Positions 45,001 through 54,991 of a stretch of 64,000 nt of DNA are shown here, piece by piece. The position numbers and the translations under genes are program-made. The DNA is from Medakamo hakoo (taxonomy: Eukaryota > Chlorophyta > Trebouxiophyceae > Coccomyxaceae). The notes under the pieces were generated by a model, which saw only the letters and a list, made by a program, of their open reading frames with translations, was not told where the DNA came from and did no database searches. The stretch spans positions 1-64,000 of the forward strand of contig CP089464.1 of NCBI GenBank assembly GCA_026636295.1. Direction: 5' to 3'. Within the stretch, counting starts at the first letter, position 1. The number at the start of each line of letters is the position of its first letter.

Positions 45001-45927
45001 TCACGCCCCACCACGGCCACCACCACCGCCGGCCGCCCACCCCACGCGGGCCAGCGCGTCCGCCACCTCGCCCACCAACCGTGCCAGGTCTGACGCGCGC
45101 GCCGGGTCGGCGCCCGCGTCCACGCCGGCCAGGGCCGCCGTGCCGGCTTGCAACGTGGCAGTCAGCGTGGCGGAGGCTGCGGCCAGGGCGGACGCCGTGG
45201 CCGGCGCTGGGGCGGGCGGGCGGGCAGAGGAAGCAGGCCGCGGCGACGGGCGGTGCGGCGCGGCGGCGGCTGGCGGAGGTGGAGGCGCCGCCGCCGCCGC
45301 CGCCGGCCCGTCCGCCGCCTCCTCCTCCCCCTTCTCCTCCTCAGCGCCGTCGGCGCGCGGCGGCGCGGTCGCGGCCGCGACCAGGCCGGCGGGTGTGGTG
45401 CGCGCCGGAGCGGGCGGCGGCGCACCGCCGCCCCCACCGCCCGCGCCCACCGCACCTCCGGGTGCCGCCCACGCCCGGCACCGCACGCAGTACATGCGCC
45501 GGGACGCGCCGGCTCCCGCGCCCGCCGGCTCCCGCATCAGCGGCGTCGTCTCGCAGCGCGGGCACGCGTCGCCCAGCATGGCCCACCCGCGCAGGAGGAG
45601 GTCGCCCAGGGAGGCCGACGTTTCTCCTGGGCCGATGGGCGCGTCGGGCGGTGGGGTCAACGGTGGCGGGAGCGTGCCGGGCCGGCCGGCGCCGCCGCCG
45701 CCGCCGGGCTGGGTGGGCGTCGCGGTCGTCATGGAGGGGGGAGGGGGGAGTGTGTGGGCGCGCGCGCGCGCTGCGTCGTCGCCGCAGCCCGCCAGGCACT
45801 GCGTCAGCCCGTCCCTGGTCAGCAGGGGCGAGCCACAGGTGCAGGGACGTCCGGTGGATGCCCAGCCGTCCAGCAAGCGGGTGGAGAGGGCGGAGAGGGC
45901 TGGTGGAGGCGCGGCGTCCTCACCCAT
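45001..45927 (-). CDS. ZNRD2: ZNRD2/SSSCA1-like zinc-ribbon protein
   Basis: Single exon, 308 aa. Two tandem copies of the autoantigen p27-type ribbon are visible: LSTRLLDGWASTGRPCTCG...C...C (N-terminal) and LGDLLLRGWAMLGDACPRC...MYCVRC (about residues 80-145). The block LL.GW..l...C..C is the family hallmark. Pro/Gly-rich linkers separate them. The C-terminal helix (ASDLARLVGEVADALARVGWA) may mediate contacts. The molecular role of the family is poorly known. An in-frame upstream ATG at 46083 would add 52 aa; the start at 45927 was preferred because the family begins near the first ribbon. Confidence 0.8.
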   Translation of the reverse strand: MGEDAAPPPALSALSTRLLDGWASTGRPCTCGSPLLTRDGLTQCLAGCGDDAARARAHTLPPPPSMTTATPTQPGGGGGAGRPGTLPPPLTPPPDAPIGPGETSASLGDLLLRGWAMLGDACPRCETTPLMREPAGAGAGASRRMYCVRCRAWAAPGGAVGAGGGGGGAPPPAPARTTPAGLVAAATAPPRADGAEEEKGEEEAADGPAAAAAAPPPPPAAAAPHRPSPRPASSARPPAPAPATASALAAASATLTATLQAGTAALAGVDAGADPARASDLARLVGEVADALARVGWAAGGGGGRGGA

Positions 45928-46142
45928 CAAAAAAGGAGGAGTGGCGCCCGCGGCCTGGGCGCCTCCATTGTTTCTTTCCTGTCCCCAGTGCCACCACCAC
46001 ACAACCGCGTTGTCTGGACGAGCGCCGCGTTTGGCTGGCACGGCGGCGTCCTCGAGGCGCATGCCGCACACGCACACTCGCAAGACGCCCTGAGTTTTGG
46101 GCGCGGCTCTCTGTTGACTTTGCTCGACGAAAAAAAAAACGC

Positions 46143-47800
46143 ATGGCCAAGACCAGCTTCAAAGCGCCCGAGGTGCGTGCCTGTGCGATGCATGGGGGTT
46201 TGATGGGTGTGGTGCTGGGAGCGCAGGGATGTAGATCACCCGCTGGCTGCGTGGGTGGGGACTGCGAGGGCGGGCGGCCTGTGCTGCGCTGCGGTCCGCA
46301 GACGGAGACGTGAAACCCGCGGCCCCGGGACTCGCCGTTCTCGCCTGGGGAAGTGGTCGGTGATCACGCCCGCCACGCCGCCTCCCGCCCACCTTGACCC
46401 TCTCCTTCACCCTCTCCTTCACCCTCACACCCATCAGGGCCGGTACGAGATCGTTGCGGAACGCCCGCCCGGGCCGTCCCCTCCCTCCACCGCCCGCCCC
46501 ACGCGCCTGACGCTGGCCCGCCCGACGACCGGCCCGCTCGCCGGCGCCGACCTGGTGATCTTCAATGCGGGCGACGCCGTGCACGTGTGCCGCCTGGGCG
46601 AGGTGGACCAGGTGCGAGGACGAGGAGGAAGAGGAGGAGGAGGTGCGCGTCCACGACTGCTGCGTCCCCGGCCGCGCCCACACCCCCACCCCACCCCACC
46701 CCACCCACACCCCACCCACACATCACAGCCTCCCATCCGGTCCATCACCTTCCCGCCGCTGCCCTCCGGCATGGGCGTCCTGCCGCTGTGCCACGCCTGG
46801 CGGCCGCTGTCGCCCGTCGACGCGGCCGCGGGCGCGCCGGACTTGCTGGTCGGCCTGACCTCTGGCGGCGCGGTCGCCCTGTCCCTGGCCGCCCAGCTCG
46901 ACCCGGCCGTGCCGGCCGCCGCGCGCGCCGTGGCGTCGGAAGCCCTCCCCCCTCCTGCCGGCGTCGGGGAAGTGCCGGCGAATGTGGGGCCCGCGTCCGG
47001 GCCCGCTGCGGCGGCGGCGGCGGCGGCCGCGGCCGCGGGCCGGCGGTGCGTGTCCGTCGCCTGGGCGCCCGACGGGTGTGCCGTCGCCGCGCTCGCGGCT
47101 GGCTATGTGTCCTGGCACGCGCCGCCCTTCCGCCTGGCCATCACCGCACCGCCGCCGCCGCCGCCGGCTGGCGGGCCCGTCATCGTCATTCCCAGCGGCG
47201 GCGGGCCGGCGAAAGCGCCGTCGTCGCCGTCGGGCCCGCCGCCTCGCCCAGGGCCGACGCGCACGCTGGCCGCGGCGGTGCCGGCTGGGTTGGCTGCCGC
47301 CGCGCTCTCGCCCGACGGGCGGTTGCTGGCGACGGCAGGCCGGGACGGTGTGTGCCGCGTCCACGACGTCTCGCCGCACGGCGACGGCGCCCTGGTCACC
47401 GGCTTCAAATCGTATTTCGGCGGCCTGCTGTCCGTCGCCTGGTCGCCCGACGGCGCGGCGCTCGCGGCCGGCGGCGAAGACGACACGGCGTGCGTGTTCA
47501 GCCTGGCCGACCGCGGGGGTGTGGGGTGGGCCGACGGCGCGGACGCCTGGGTGTCGGCCGTCGCGTTCGACCCGCACGCCGAGGACGCGGCCGGCGGTGG
47601 GAGCGGGGGGAGCGGGGCGTCTGCCACGCCGGCCACGCCGCCGCCGCCCAGCGGCGGCCTGGCGCCGCCGCCGCCGCCCACGTCCACGGGCGAGCGCGTC
47701 TACCGCTTGGGCGTCGCCTCCCAAGACTGTGGCCTGGCCCTGCACGACGTGGCCGTGCCGGACGCCGCGTTCGCGGCGGGGCTGCCGCCCCTCAGCCCGC

Positions 47801-47831
<31 letters not shown>

Positions 47832-48516
47832 GGGCAGCCCCGGGCACGGCGGGTGGTCGCCCTTCAGCGCGACGGCCGCCGCGCCGGCGTGCGGGTCGTC
47901 GCCGTCCACCACGGCCTTTGGCACGCCCGGGCCGCCGTCCTCGGCCGGTGGAGGCGGCGGCGGCGGCGCCACCGGCGGCGGCGCGACGCCCGAGTCGGCC
48001 GGGGCGGCGGAGGACGGCGGAGGGGGGGAGGAGGGCGGCGGCGGCCGCCGCGCGCCACGCCCGCCGCCGCCGCCGCGTGGCAACCCGCTCCACCCGCCGC
48101 CCTTGCCGCCCGAAATCACGCCCGCCCCGCCGTCGGCCGAAATGCCGCTCGTCCCAGCCATTGCCCGCGCCCGCGCCCACACGGAACCGCTGTCGGACGT
48201 CGCCTTTGCGCCCGGTGCGGTCGTGACGGCGTGCTGCGCCGGCTCGGTGCGCGTGTGGGCGCGGCCAGGCGCGGCGGGCGCGGCGTTGCGGGGCAACAAG
48301 GCTGGGGGCGGCCGTGGGTCCAGCCCGCCGCCGGGCGGCAGGCGACCTGGTGGCGCGCCGTCCCGCCCCCCGCTCTCCCGGACGGGCAGCGGCCTGGTGG
48401 TGGGCGGCCAGCCGTCGGCCGCGATCCCGGTGCCGGACGGTGCGGGTGTGGGTGTGGGCGCGGCGACGGTGCAGCAGCCGCCCTCGCTGGGCAGCCCCGA
48501 TCCGATGAGCCTGTGA
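46143..48516 (+). CDS. WDR20/DMWD-like WD40 protein
   Basis: Three phase-0 exons (46143-46172, 46438-46611, 46729-48516) give 663 aa. Family blocks: CVSVAWAPDGCAVAALAAGY, KSYFGGLLSVAWSPDGAALA, GGEDDTACVFSLADR and DAWVSAVAFDP, in the same order as human WDR20/DMWD and fungal CreC, which bind and activate ubiquitin hydrolases. The C-terminal half has large Gly/Pro inserts, then a last WD unit (TEPLSDVAFAPGAVVTACCAGSVRVW). Exon 1 codes for ten residues (MAKTSFKAPE). An A-run with the pattern CGA10 sits directly before the ATG. Confidence 0.85.
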
Positions 48517-48643
48517 GGGTGCGCCGTGCGTGTGGGAACAGACCTGCTCCGACCCCGCCTTTGTGTTGCCTCCTGCATCTACGCTGCTGCACTCGCTACA
48601 CCCCTTTCCGTCCACCCATCCACCACCACCCCGGCACCCAACC

Positions 48644-49152
48644 CTACCCCTCTTTCCCTCGTCCGCCGCCACGCGCAATCGCCGCCGCGCCCACCGTCGT
48701 GCCGCGGCTGTGCGTGCCCAACGACTCCCCTCGCAGAGCGGCCCTGTACCGGGCCTCGGACGCCGCAGACGCGTCGTCGCCGCCGCCGCCTCCCTGCCCC
48801 TTGTTCCGCGCTTCGTCCAGCAGCACGCCCAGGCGCGCCCTGTTGGCCGACGCCAGCACGGCCGCGTCCACGGACTTGCGGGCAGCGAGGCGACCCTCCA
48901 ATTCAGCGGACGACTTGTTCGTTCCGGCCATGACAGTCGAGCCGGCGATGACAGAAGCGGCGCCGACCAAGAGGGCAAAGCCGGCGGTGTGGCTGGTGAG
49001 AGAGGTGTGGGGTGGTGGTGGTGATGAGCGTTGGTGCGAGTGCGGCGTGGCCAAAAAAACAAGCGCAAAAAAAAGGAAACGCACAGCTTGCTGTCCCGGT
49101 TGCGGTCGACCAAGCGCCGCCAGCCGGGCGAGTTGCGGTACAGCCAGGCCAT
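48644..49152 (-). CDS. 138-aa small membrane protein, unknown
   Basis: Two exons (49152-49085, 48992-48644) give 138 aa: MAWLYRNSPGWRRLVDRNRD, one hydrophobic segment (about residues 25-45, AGFALLVGAASVIAGSTVMA), a charged helix and a Gly-rich tail. Frame and phase are exact across the GTGCGT intron. The Trp/Arg-rich N-terminus and single TM suggest an organelle membrane protein, but I do not recognise the family. It is divergent from CYP38 over 189 bp. Confidence 0.6.
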
Positions 49153-49214
49153 GAGGCGTGGGAGAGAGGAGGGAGGAGTGCCCGCCGCCCGTGTTGTTGT
49201 GTGCAAAGAAAACG

Positions 49215-49242
49215 CGTGTGTGTGTGTGTGTGTGTGTGTGTG
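49215..49242. repeat. GT microsatellite in divergent promoter
   Basis: A (GT)14-like run between the start codons of the small membrane protein gene and CYP38, so inside their shared upstream region. Confidence 0.9.
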
Positions 49243-49341
49243 AACGCGAAACGATGCGTGCTGCTCGCCACACCGCCGTCTCTCCTTTTTCCTGTCCCCG
49301 TTGTTGTTGCCTCTCCTCCAGAGTCCTGCGAGAAACCACCA

Positions 49342-50960
49342 ATGCGGACGTGCGCGCCCACCCCCACGCGTGTGCAAGCCCGGCCGGCCGGCCGCGCGGG
49401 TCGGAATGCCGCGACCGCGGCCGCCCTGCCGCAGCAGCGCAGCGAGGTGAGAAATTGGACGCACGACAGGGCGAGGCAAAGCAGCCGCGTCCTGCGGCAG
49501 CGCACCATGCCGCCGCCCACGCCACCAACCCCATAGTTGAGCGCGAGCCATGACCTGCCCGATGCGCGGGGTGGCGCGGGCGGGCGACTGCCGCGAGTCC
49601 GTTTGCGCAGGCCGTGTTTCAACCTGGCCGATGCACCGACACCTCACCCTCTCTCCTCGCCACCACTCCACCACCCACACCTGTCTGTCTGTCCCAGGCA
49701 CCCCTCGCCCAGCGGGCCGCCGCCGCCTTTGCGGCCGCCCTGCTGACGCTGACGGCCGCGCCCGCGATGGCGCCGCCCCAGGTGAGTTTTTTGTTTGAAA
49801 GGCCAACAACACGCGCACCACCCACCCCCACCCCACACCCCACACACCTAACCCACCACCCCACCACCCACCACCAAACACGCCAGTTTGCGCCGCCCGC
49901 CCACGCCATGCTGACGGCCGGCGACCCGGTGAAAAACGCGCGCGCGCTGCTGCGCAACGCCCTGCCCATCAACAACCCGGCGCTGCGCACCATCCAGGCG
50001 GCGCTGGAGGGCGTGTCCGAGCAGCTGCGCATCCCGGGCTCCAAGGGCTTGGGCCCGATCGCGCGCGCGGTGGCCAAGGCCAACGGCACGCTGGTGGGCG
50101 AGCGCGCCAAGATTTCGGCCGCCTTTGCGCCGGACAAGAAGGCCGCCGGCGACGCCGCCCTGGACAAGCTGGCGGCGGCCCTGGCCGACTTCCAGGCCGT
50201 CCTGGACGCCAAGGACAAGCAGGCCATCCCCGGCGCGCAGCAGGCCGCGCTCGCCCAGGTGTCGGCCGCCGAGGAAGCGCTCGTCTCCGGCTTCCCCTTC
50301 ACCGTGCCGGCCAAGTACGACGGCCTGCCCCAGCTCAAGGGCCGGGCCACCCTGGAAATGAAGGTGCGCCTGCGCACGCCCCGCCAGGACGGCGTGGCGG
50401 GCGGGACGATGACCATGGTCGCCGACGGCTACAACGCGCCGCTCACGGCCGGCAACTTTGTGGACCTGGCGGCCCGGAAGTTTTACGATGGCATGGAGGT
50501 CCAGCGCGCCGACGGCTTTGTCGTCCAGACGGGCGACCCGGGCACGCCGTCGGGCGGATACGAGGAGGGCGGGGTCGTGCGCACCATCCCGTTTGAGGTC
50601 AAGGTGCGCGGCGACGCGTCGCCCGTGTACGAGGAGACGCTCGAAGACTTGGGCCGCCCCAACGCGCAGCCGGCCCTGCCCTTCAACGCGTACGGCACGG
50701 CCGCCCTGGCCCGCGCCGAGTTCGAGCCCAACTCCGGCTCGTCCCAGGTCTTCTGGCTGCTGAAGGAGTCGGAGCTGACGCCGTCGGGCGCCAACCTGCT
50801 GGACGGCCGGTACGCCGTCTTTGGCTACATCGTCGACGGCGCGGAGCTGCTGGCGGACATGCAGGTCGGCGACAAGATCGAGTACATCAAGGTCGTGGAC
50901 GGCCTGCAGTACTTGCAGGCGCCGGCCCGCAAGGCGGCCGTGGCGGCGGCGGCAGAGTGA
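49342..50960 (+). CDS. CYP38: Thylakoid-lumen cyclophilin, CYP38/TLP40 type
   Basis: Three phase-0 exons (49342-49446, 49698-49781, 49887-50960) give 420 aa (Arabidopsis CYP38 is similar in length). CYP38 assists photosystem II assembly in the lumen. Exon 1 is an Arg/Ala-rich stromal transit peptide. Exon 2 carries the hydrophobic thylakoid signal (QRAAAAFAAALLTLTAAPAM), with an AxA-type site in AHA at the start of exon 3. A helical PsbQ-like domain follows (about 70-190), then a cyclophilin-like barrel with YNAPLTAGNFVDLAARKFYD, DGFVVQTGDPGTPSGGYEEG and QVFWLLKESELTPSGANLLDGRYAVFGYI. Exons 1-3 neatly match targeting, translocation and mature parts. Confidence 0.94.
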
Positions 50961-51172
50961 GGTGAGGTGAGGGGGAGGGGAGGGGGGGAGGGGAGGGAGG
51001 GGGGGAGGGAGCATCCGCGCCGTGCTGTGTGTGTGTGAAAAGAGAGAGAAAGAGTGATGGTGGCGACGCGTCCGGGTGTGCGTGGCCGTGAAGTGGAGGT
51101 GGGGTGCTTGTGTGTGACCCAGTGGCCGTGGTTGCTTTCAGGAAGTCGGTGTGGCGGGCGGCGGACGGCGGG

Positions 51173-51538
51173 GCCCAGAGAGGGATTTGGGCCCCACCAG
51201 GGCGGCGGCGGGCGGCAGCCAGGGGCGGCGGCGGCGGGGGTGGGTGGCGGGCCGCCGCCCCCCGCCGCCCGCCCCGCCCTCGCCTCCCAGCCACGTCCCG
51301 CGCACCAAAAATCGCACGCGCGACCGTCGCGCCCACGGCCGCGCGCGACAAAAGCGCGTGCCCAGAGAGGGTTTGAACCCTCGCCCGCCGGGCGGCGGCC
51401 AGGGGCGGCGGCGGCGGGGGTGGGTGGCGGGCCACCGCCCCCCCGCCGCCCGCCCCGCCCTCGCCTCCCAGCCACGTCCCGCGCACCAAAAACGCACGCG
51501 CGACCGTCGCGCCCACGGCCGCGCGCGACAAAAGCGCG
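51173..51538 (-). repeat. Two tandem ~180-bp units seeded from tRNA-Leu(AAG) 3' end
   Basis: Units at 51173-51359 and 51360-51538/9 repeat the DNA immediately 3' of the tRNA-Leu(AAG) gene. Each begins with that tRNA's acceptor/T-arm sequence (CCCAGAGAGGG on the plus strand) and ends in a shared tract CGACAAAAGCGCGTG that abuts the next copy. The inner unit keeps the full T-arm (one base missing) and a B-box consensus. The outer unit has a diverged T-arm. Neither has the anticodon half. Confidence 0.9.
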
Positions 51539-51618
51539 TGCCCAGAGAGGGATTTGAACCCTCGCCCTTTCGGACTGCAGCCTTAATGCAGCATCTTAGA
51601 CCACTCGATCATCTGAGC
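51539..51618 (-). tRNA. tRNA-Leu(AAG)
   Basis: A cloverleaf can be drawn on the minus strand. The acceptor GCTCAGA pairs with TCTGGGC (one G-U). The D-stem is ATC/GAT with AGTGGTCTAA in the loop. The anticodon stem CTGCA/TGCAG holds loop TTAAGGC, so the anticodon is AAG. It has a class-II variable arm CCGAAAGG and a T-arm GAGGGTTCAAATCCCTC, which is a perfect B-box, with discriminator A. No intron. A TTTT terminator follows a few bases downstream. Confidence 0.95.
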
Positions 51619-52005
51619 TTTAGAGACGAAAACATGAATTTTTAGAGGTAAATAAAGGGCGTGGTTGGTTAGTTCAAATTTTTGGCCTCGTCACACCCGA
51701 GTCCTGCGGTGTCGTCACCCACAGCCTACCGTCCCACGTTGTCAAAGTTTAAACCTGCGTGCGAGGGTGAAAGAAGAGAGAGACCCGCGCGCTGGACGTG
51801 AAAAAAATGAAAACGAAACAGGAGAGAGGGTAAAGGTTGAAACCAGGCGCGCGTGCGGGGCGGGCGTGTCCGCCCCTTTCAGAAACGAATTGGCAAAAAT
51901 AGCGCCCCGCAACAACCTTTCCACACCCGCATACGCAAAGCCCATGCTGTAGAGCTCCCACCTGCGCCAATCAAACCGTGTCGGCGCGGCTGCACCCCCA
52001 AAAAA
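51619..52005. other. Intergenic, relatively AT-richer stretch
   Basis: 387 bases between tRNA-Leu(AAG) and the next hypothetical gene. It is visibly richer in A/T than most of the window (51620-51680 and 51780-51960). It probably holds tRNA upstream sequence and a promoter. No coding sign. Confidence 0.5.
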
Positions 52006-52554
52006 ATGCCCGACGGGCCAACACGACAAGGACCGCCCGACCAGCCGCCGGCCACCGGCCCCCGTCCCGCGCCAGCCCTGACGCCCGCCCAGGCCGCCGC
52101 GTACTTTGCCAACGTCACCGTGTGCTCGGACGATGAAGGCGTGCACGCTTCCGCCTTTGTCGTCGGCGCGTACTGCCCGACGTCGTCGTCCGACTCGGAC
52201 GATGACTGGGGCGCGGCGCGGCCGTGGCCGGCTGTGAGAGGGCGGCGGCGGGAGGACGGACAGCAGCGCGCCCCGCCTCCTCCTCCACCTCCACCGCGCC
52301 GGCGGCCAGGTCATGTGGGCGCCCTAGTGTTGGGGGATGGGAGCGAAGCGGTCGATTGGACGAGCATCGGGTGCATGCGAGCGCGGCCGCTGGAGCGTGG
52401 TGGGGGTGGTGGCGCGGCTGCTGCTGCTGCTGACCCACCGCCGCCGCCGCCGCCACCGCCGCCGACTGCTGACCCACCGCCCAGGCCACGGTGGAGCTTT
52501 GCCAACGCGCTGCCACCGCCCGTGGCAGACCGGGCGCGCAGTCCCGGGGAGTAG
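52006..52554 (+). CDS. Hypothetical Pro/Gly-rich 182-aa protein
   Basis: Single open frame after an A-run directly before ATG. The N-terminal ~65 aa are the only complex part (TPAQAAAYFANVTVCSDDE, then ASAFVVGAYCPTSSSDSDDDW). The rest is poly-Pro, poly-Gly/Ala and Arg, so predicted disordered. I see no family match. It may be a real small gene or a chance GC-rich ORF. Confidence 0.4.
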   Translation: MPDGPTRQGPPDQPPATGPRPAPALTPAQAAAYFANVTVCSDDEGVHASAFVVGAYCPTSSSDSDDDWGAARPWPAVRGRRREDGQQRAPPPPPPPPRRRPGHVGALVLGDGSEAVDWTSIGCMRARPLERGGGGGAAAAAADPPPPPPPPPPTADPPPRPRWSFANALPPPVADRARSPGE

Positions 52555-52827
52555 AGTGCGCCGCCGTGGTGTAGAAAAGACAAACTGTTTCACCCTAACC
52601 CTGGGTGCGCGCTGGGATGGACATCCAATCCAAGCCAGTGTGTGCTCGCTCGCTCTCTCTCGTCCTCATGCTCGTCGCCATTCGTCCGGCTGTTTGTCCT
52701 GAGCCGAGCGGGCGTGGACTGTAGCGGGCCGCGATCGGCCTGGCTGGAGTGCGGGCCTCCCCCCACCACCTCCTCCCCGTGCCGCCCTGTTCAATGCACA
52801 CGCGCCCGCACACGTCCACGCTTCCAG

Positions 52828-53712
52828 TCACAGACCACCCTCCCCACTCTCCCCCCTGCTGCTGCCCTCGCCGCCACCACACCCCAGCTGCCAGCACGCG
52901 CCGCCGCCCTCCTTCCTCGTCGGGCACGCCCCCAGGCACGCCGCACCCACCAGGCCGGGGTCGGCCTCAATCGGCGGCGGGCTCAGGCCAAACACCATCC
53001 TGCAACTCCGCGTCTCAAAGTCCGGCTCCATCGTCAGCGGCATGCCCAGCTCCCGCGTGAAAAAGTCTTGGACGGGCGCCTTGCACAGGTTGGCGCACAT
53101 GGCCACACACCCCGACTCGTCCAGGTACCGGCACTTTTCGATGCGGACCGTGGACGCCTGGGTGACGCCGCCGTCGACGACGCCGTCCTCCACGGTCGCG
53201 GGCCCGACCAACCAGCTGAAAAAAGCGGGCGTGATGCGGGCGTTCAACTCCGCGCCCCACCGCGAGTACGGGAACAGCTTGCGAAACCAGGGCGGGACGC
53301 CGGGAAAGCCCGCGATGACGGCGTCCCTCTGCTGGGCGGGCGACCGGCCGCGCATGAGCGCGCGGCTGACCTCGACCATGCCCGCGTACGAGTCCGGTCC
53401 GTCCGTCCACGAGCGTGGCGACTGCCAGCCGGCCAGGCGGCCGTAGGCGACCCGGCACAGGGCGATGAAGGCGCGGTCGGTGAGGGTGTCCGCGTACGTC
53501 GTGGACGTGGAGGAGGAGGAGGTGGAGGAGGTGGAGGTGGGTGGTGGCACCGCGCGGCTGCGCGCCGCACCGCGCGGCCGCGCGGCGCGGCCGCGTGCAA
53601 CGGTCGCAAGCAGCAGGGGTTTGGGAGCTCGCCACGCCTGCTGTGGGAGCTCTGGTCTGCTGGCTACCCGTTGGCGCGGCCTGGCGGAGACGCCGGCGCG
53701 TGGTTCGGCCAT
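52828..53712 (-). CDS. D27: DWARF27-like carotenoid isomerase, plastid
   Basis: Single exon, 294 aa. The N-terminal ~70 aa (Arg/Ala/Ser-rich) resemble a transit peptide. The D27/DUF4033 core has AYGRLAGW, GFPGVPPWFRKLFPYSRW, VRIEKCRYLDESGCVAMC, LCKAPVQDFFTRELGMPL and MEPDFETRSCRMVFG, then CLGACPT. The ordered Cys residues are those proposed to bind iron in the family. Plant D27 isomerises beta-carotene on the way to strigolactones. Algal homologues may act on carotenoids generally, so the exact reaction is not fixed. The C-terminus is Gly/Cys-rich. It is divergent from NAA50 (136 bp). Confidence 0.9.
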   Translation of the reverse strand: MAEPRAGVSARPRQRVASRPELPQQAWRAPKPLLLATVARGRAARPRGAARSRAVPPPTSTSSTSSSSTSTTYADTLTDRAFIALCRVAYGRLAGWQSPRSWTDGPDSYAGMVEVSRALMRGRSPAQQRDAVIAGFPGVPPWFRKLFPYSRWGAELNARITPAFFSWLVGPATVEDGVVDGGVTQASTVRIEKCRYLDESGCVAMCANLCKAPVQDFFTRELGMPLTMEPDFETRSCRMVFGLSPPPIEADPGLVGAACLGACPTRKEGGGACWQLGCGGGEGSSRGESGEGGL

Positions 53713-53848
53713 GGCACTGGACGCAAGCGAAACGGGAGTGTGTTGTTTTTTTCCTCTCGCTCGTCACACGCACGAATTCACCCGTGTGGTGGTGAGGGGG
53801 GGTGGTGGACGCGGTGCCGCCCCGCGTCCCGCCATTGCCCACCCCGCC

Positions 53849-54846
53849 ATGCCGGCCACGACGCCGCCCACACCGTCAAGCCAGACAGGTGCCGGCAGCG
53901 GTGGCGCAGGCGACGTAGGACCCGCAACAACAACAGGAGGACCCACCGCCCGGCCCCCACCCCCACCACCCCCGCCGCCGCTGCCGCGCCCACCCCCGCC
54001 GCCGGCCGGCATCACCTTTGCGCCCATCACGCCCGGCCCTGTCCTGGACCAACTGAAAGCCCTGAATGCGGCGCTCTTCCCTGTGAATTATCAGGTCAGT
54101 TGGGAGGGGGTCCGCGCGGTCCGGCCTCACCCTCTCACCCTCTCACCGCTCCAGCCCGGTGCGCACACCTCTCACGACGGCGCCACCGCGCCCTCCTCCG
54201 CCCACTTCAAAAAACTAGGCCCAGTTTTACAGGGATGCGCTGTCGGCGGGCGACCTGACGCACGGAGGTGAGCGGAGGTGACGGTTTGGGCGAAAAAAAA
54301 CGTGCACACATATGCAATAAGCGCGCGTGCCTGGCTCGTTCTCAATGACCAACAAACCCCACGCCGCCCAACCAACACACAGCCTTTGTCGGCCCGGCCC
54401 TCGTGGGAGCGATTGCTGTCCGCCTGGAGCGCCTGCCTGTGGTGGAACGCGGCGCTCCCGCTGCCGACGACGGCGGCGGTGAGGTGTGCGCGCGGATGTA
54501 TGTGATGACGGTCGGCGTGGCGGCGCCGCACCGCGGGGAGGGCCTGGGCACGGCGCTGCTGACGCGGGCGCTGTCCGCCGCGGCGGAGGACCCCGCCATA
54601 GGGAGCGCCTACCTCCACGTCCACGTGCGTTGGGGGAGTGGGTGGGTGGGAGTGCGCGAAGCACAGGCGCGAACACAGGCACTCACCCCTCCCACCTATG
54701 CACCCCACCCACCTGCCCAGGTCTCCAACACGGACGCGATTGCATTCTACGAAAGGCTGGGCTTCACACGCGGCCAGACTGTGCCAGGGTATTATCGCAA
54801 GCTGTCGCCGCCGGACGCGGTGGTGTTGGAGCGGAGGCTGCGGTGA
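53849..54846 (+). CDS. NAA50: N-alpha-acetyltransferase NAA50-like (GNAT)
   Basis: Four exons (53849-54094, 54225-54267, 54383-54624, 54721-54846) give 218 aa. After a Pro-rich N-terminal extension (~55 aa) the GNAT fold begins: LNAALFPVNYQ, FYRDAL, LYVM-like ARMYVMTVGVAAPHRGEGLG (acetyl-CoA-binding Q/R-x-x-G-x-G/A in HRGEGLG), YLHVHVSNTDAIAFYERLGF and YYRKLSPPDAVVL. This is the same order as human NAA50, which acetylates N-terminal Met and Lys at the ribosome. Exon 2 is only 43 nt. The Pro-rich extension is absent from animal NAA50. Confidence 0.92.
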
Positions 54847-54991
54847 GGAAGGGGGGGGACACGCACTGTAGACGTCGCTTTTTTTCTTTTTTTTACATGT
54901 CACACATGTCAGCCGTGCGGAGCCGGCCAGCCTGATGTGCACAACGCCGCGATTTATGTACACCCGAAAATGGTCGTGGGGTACCTGTTTC

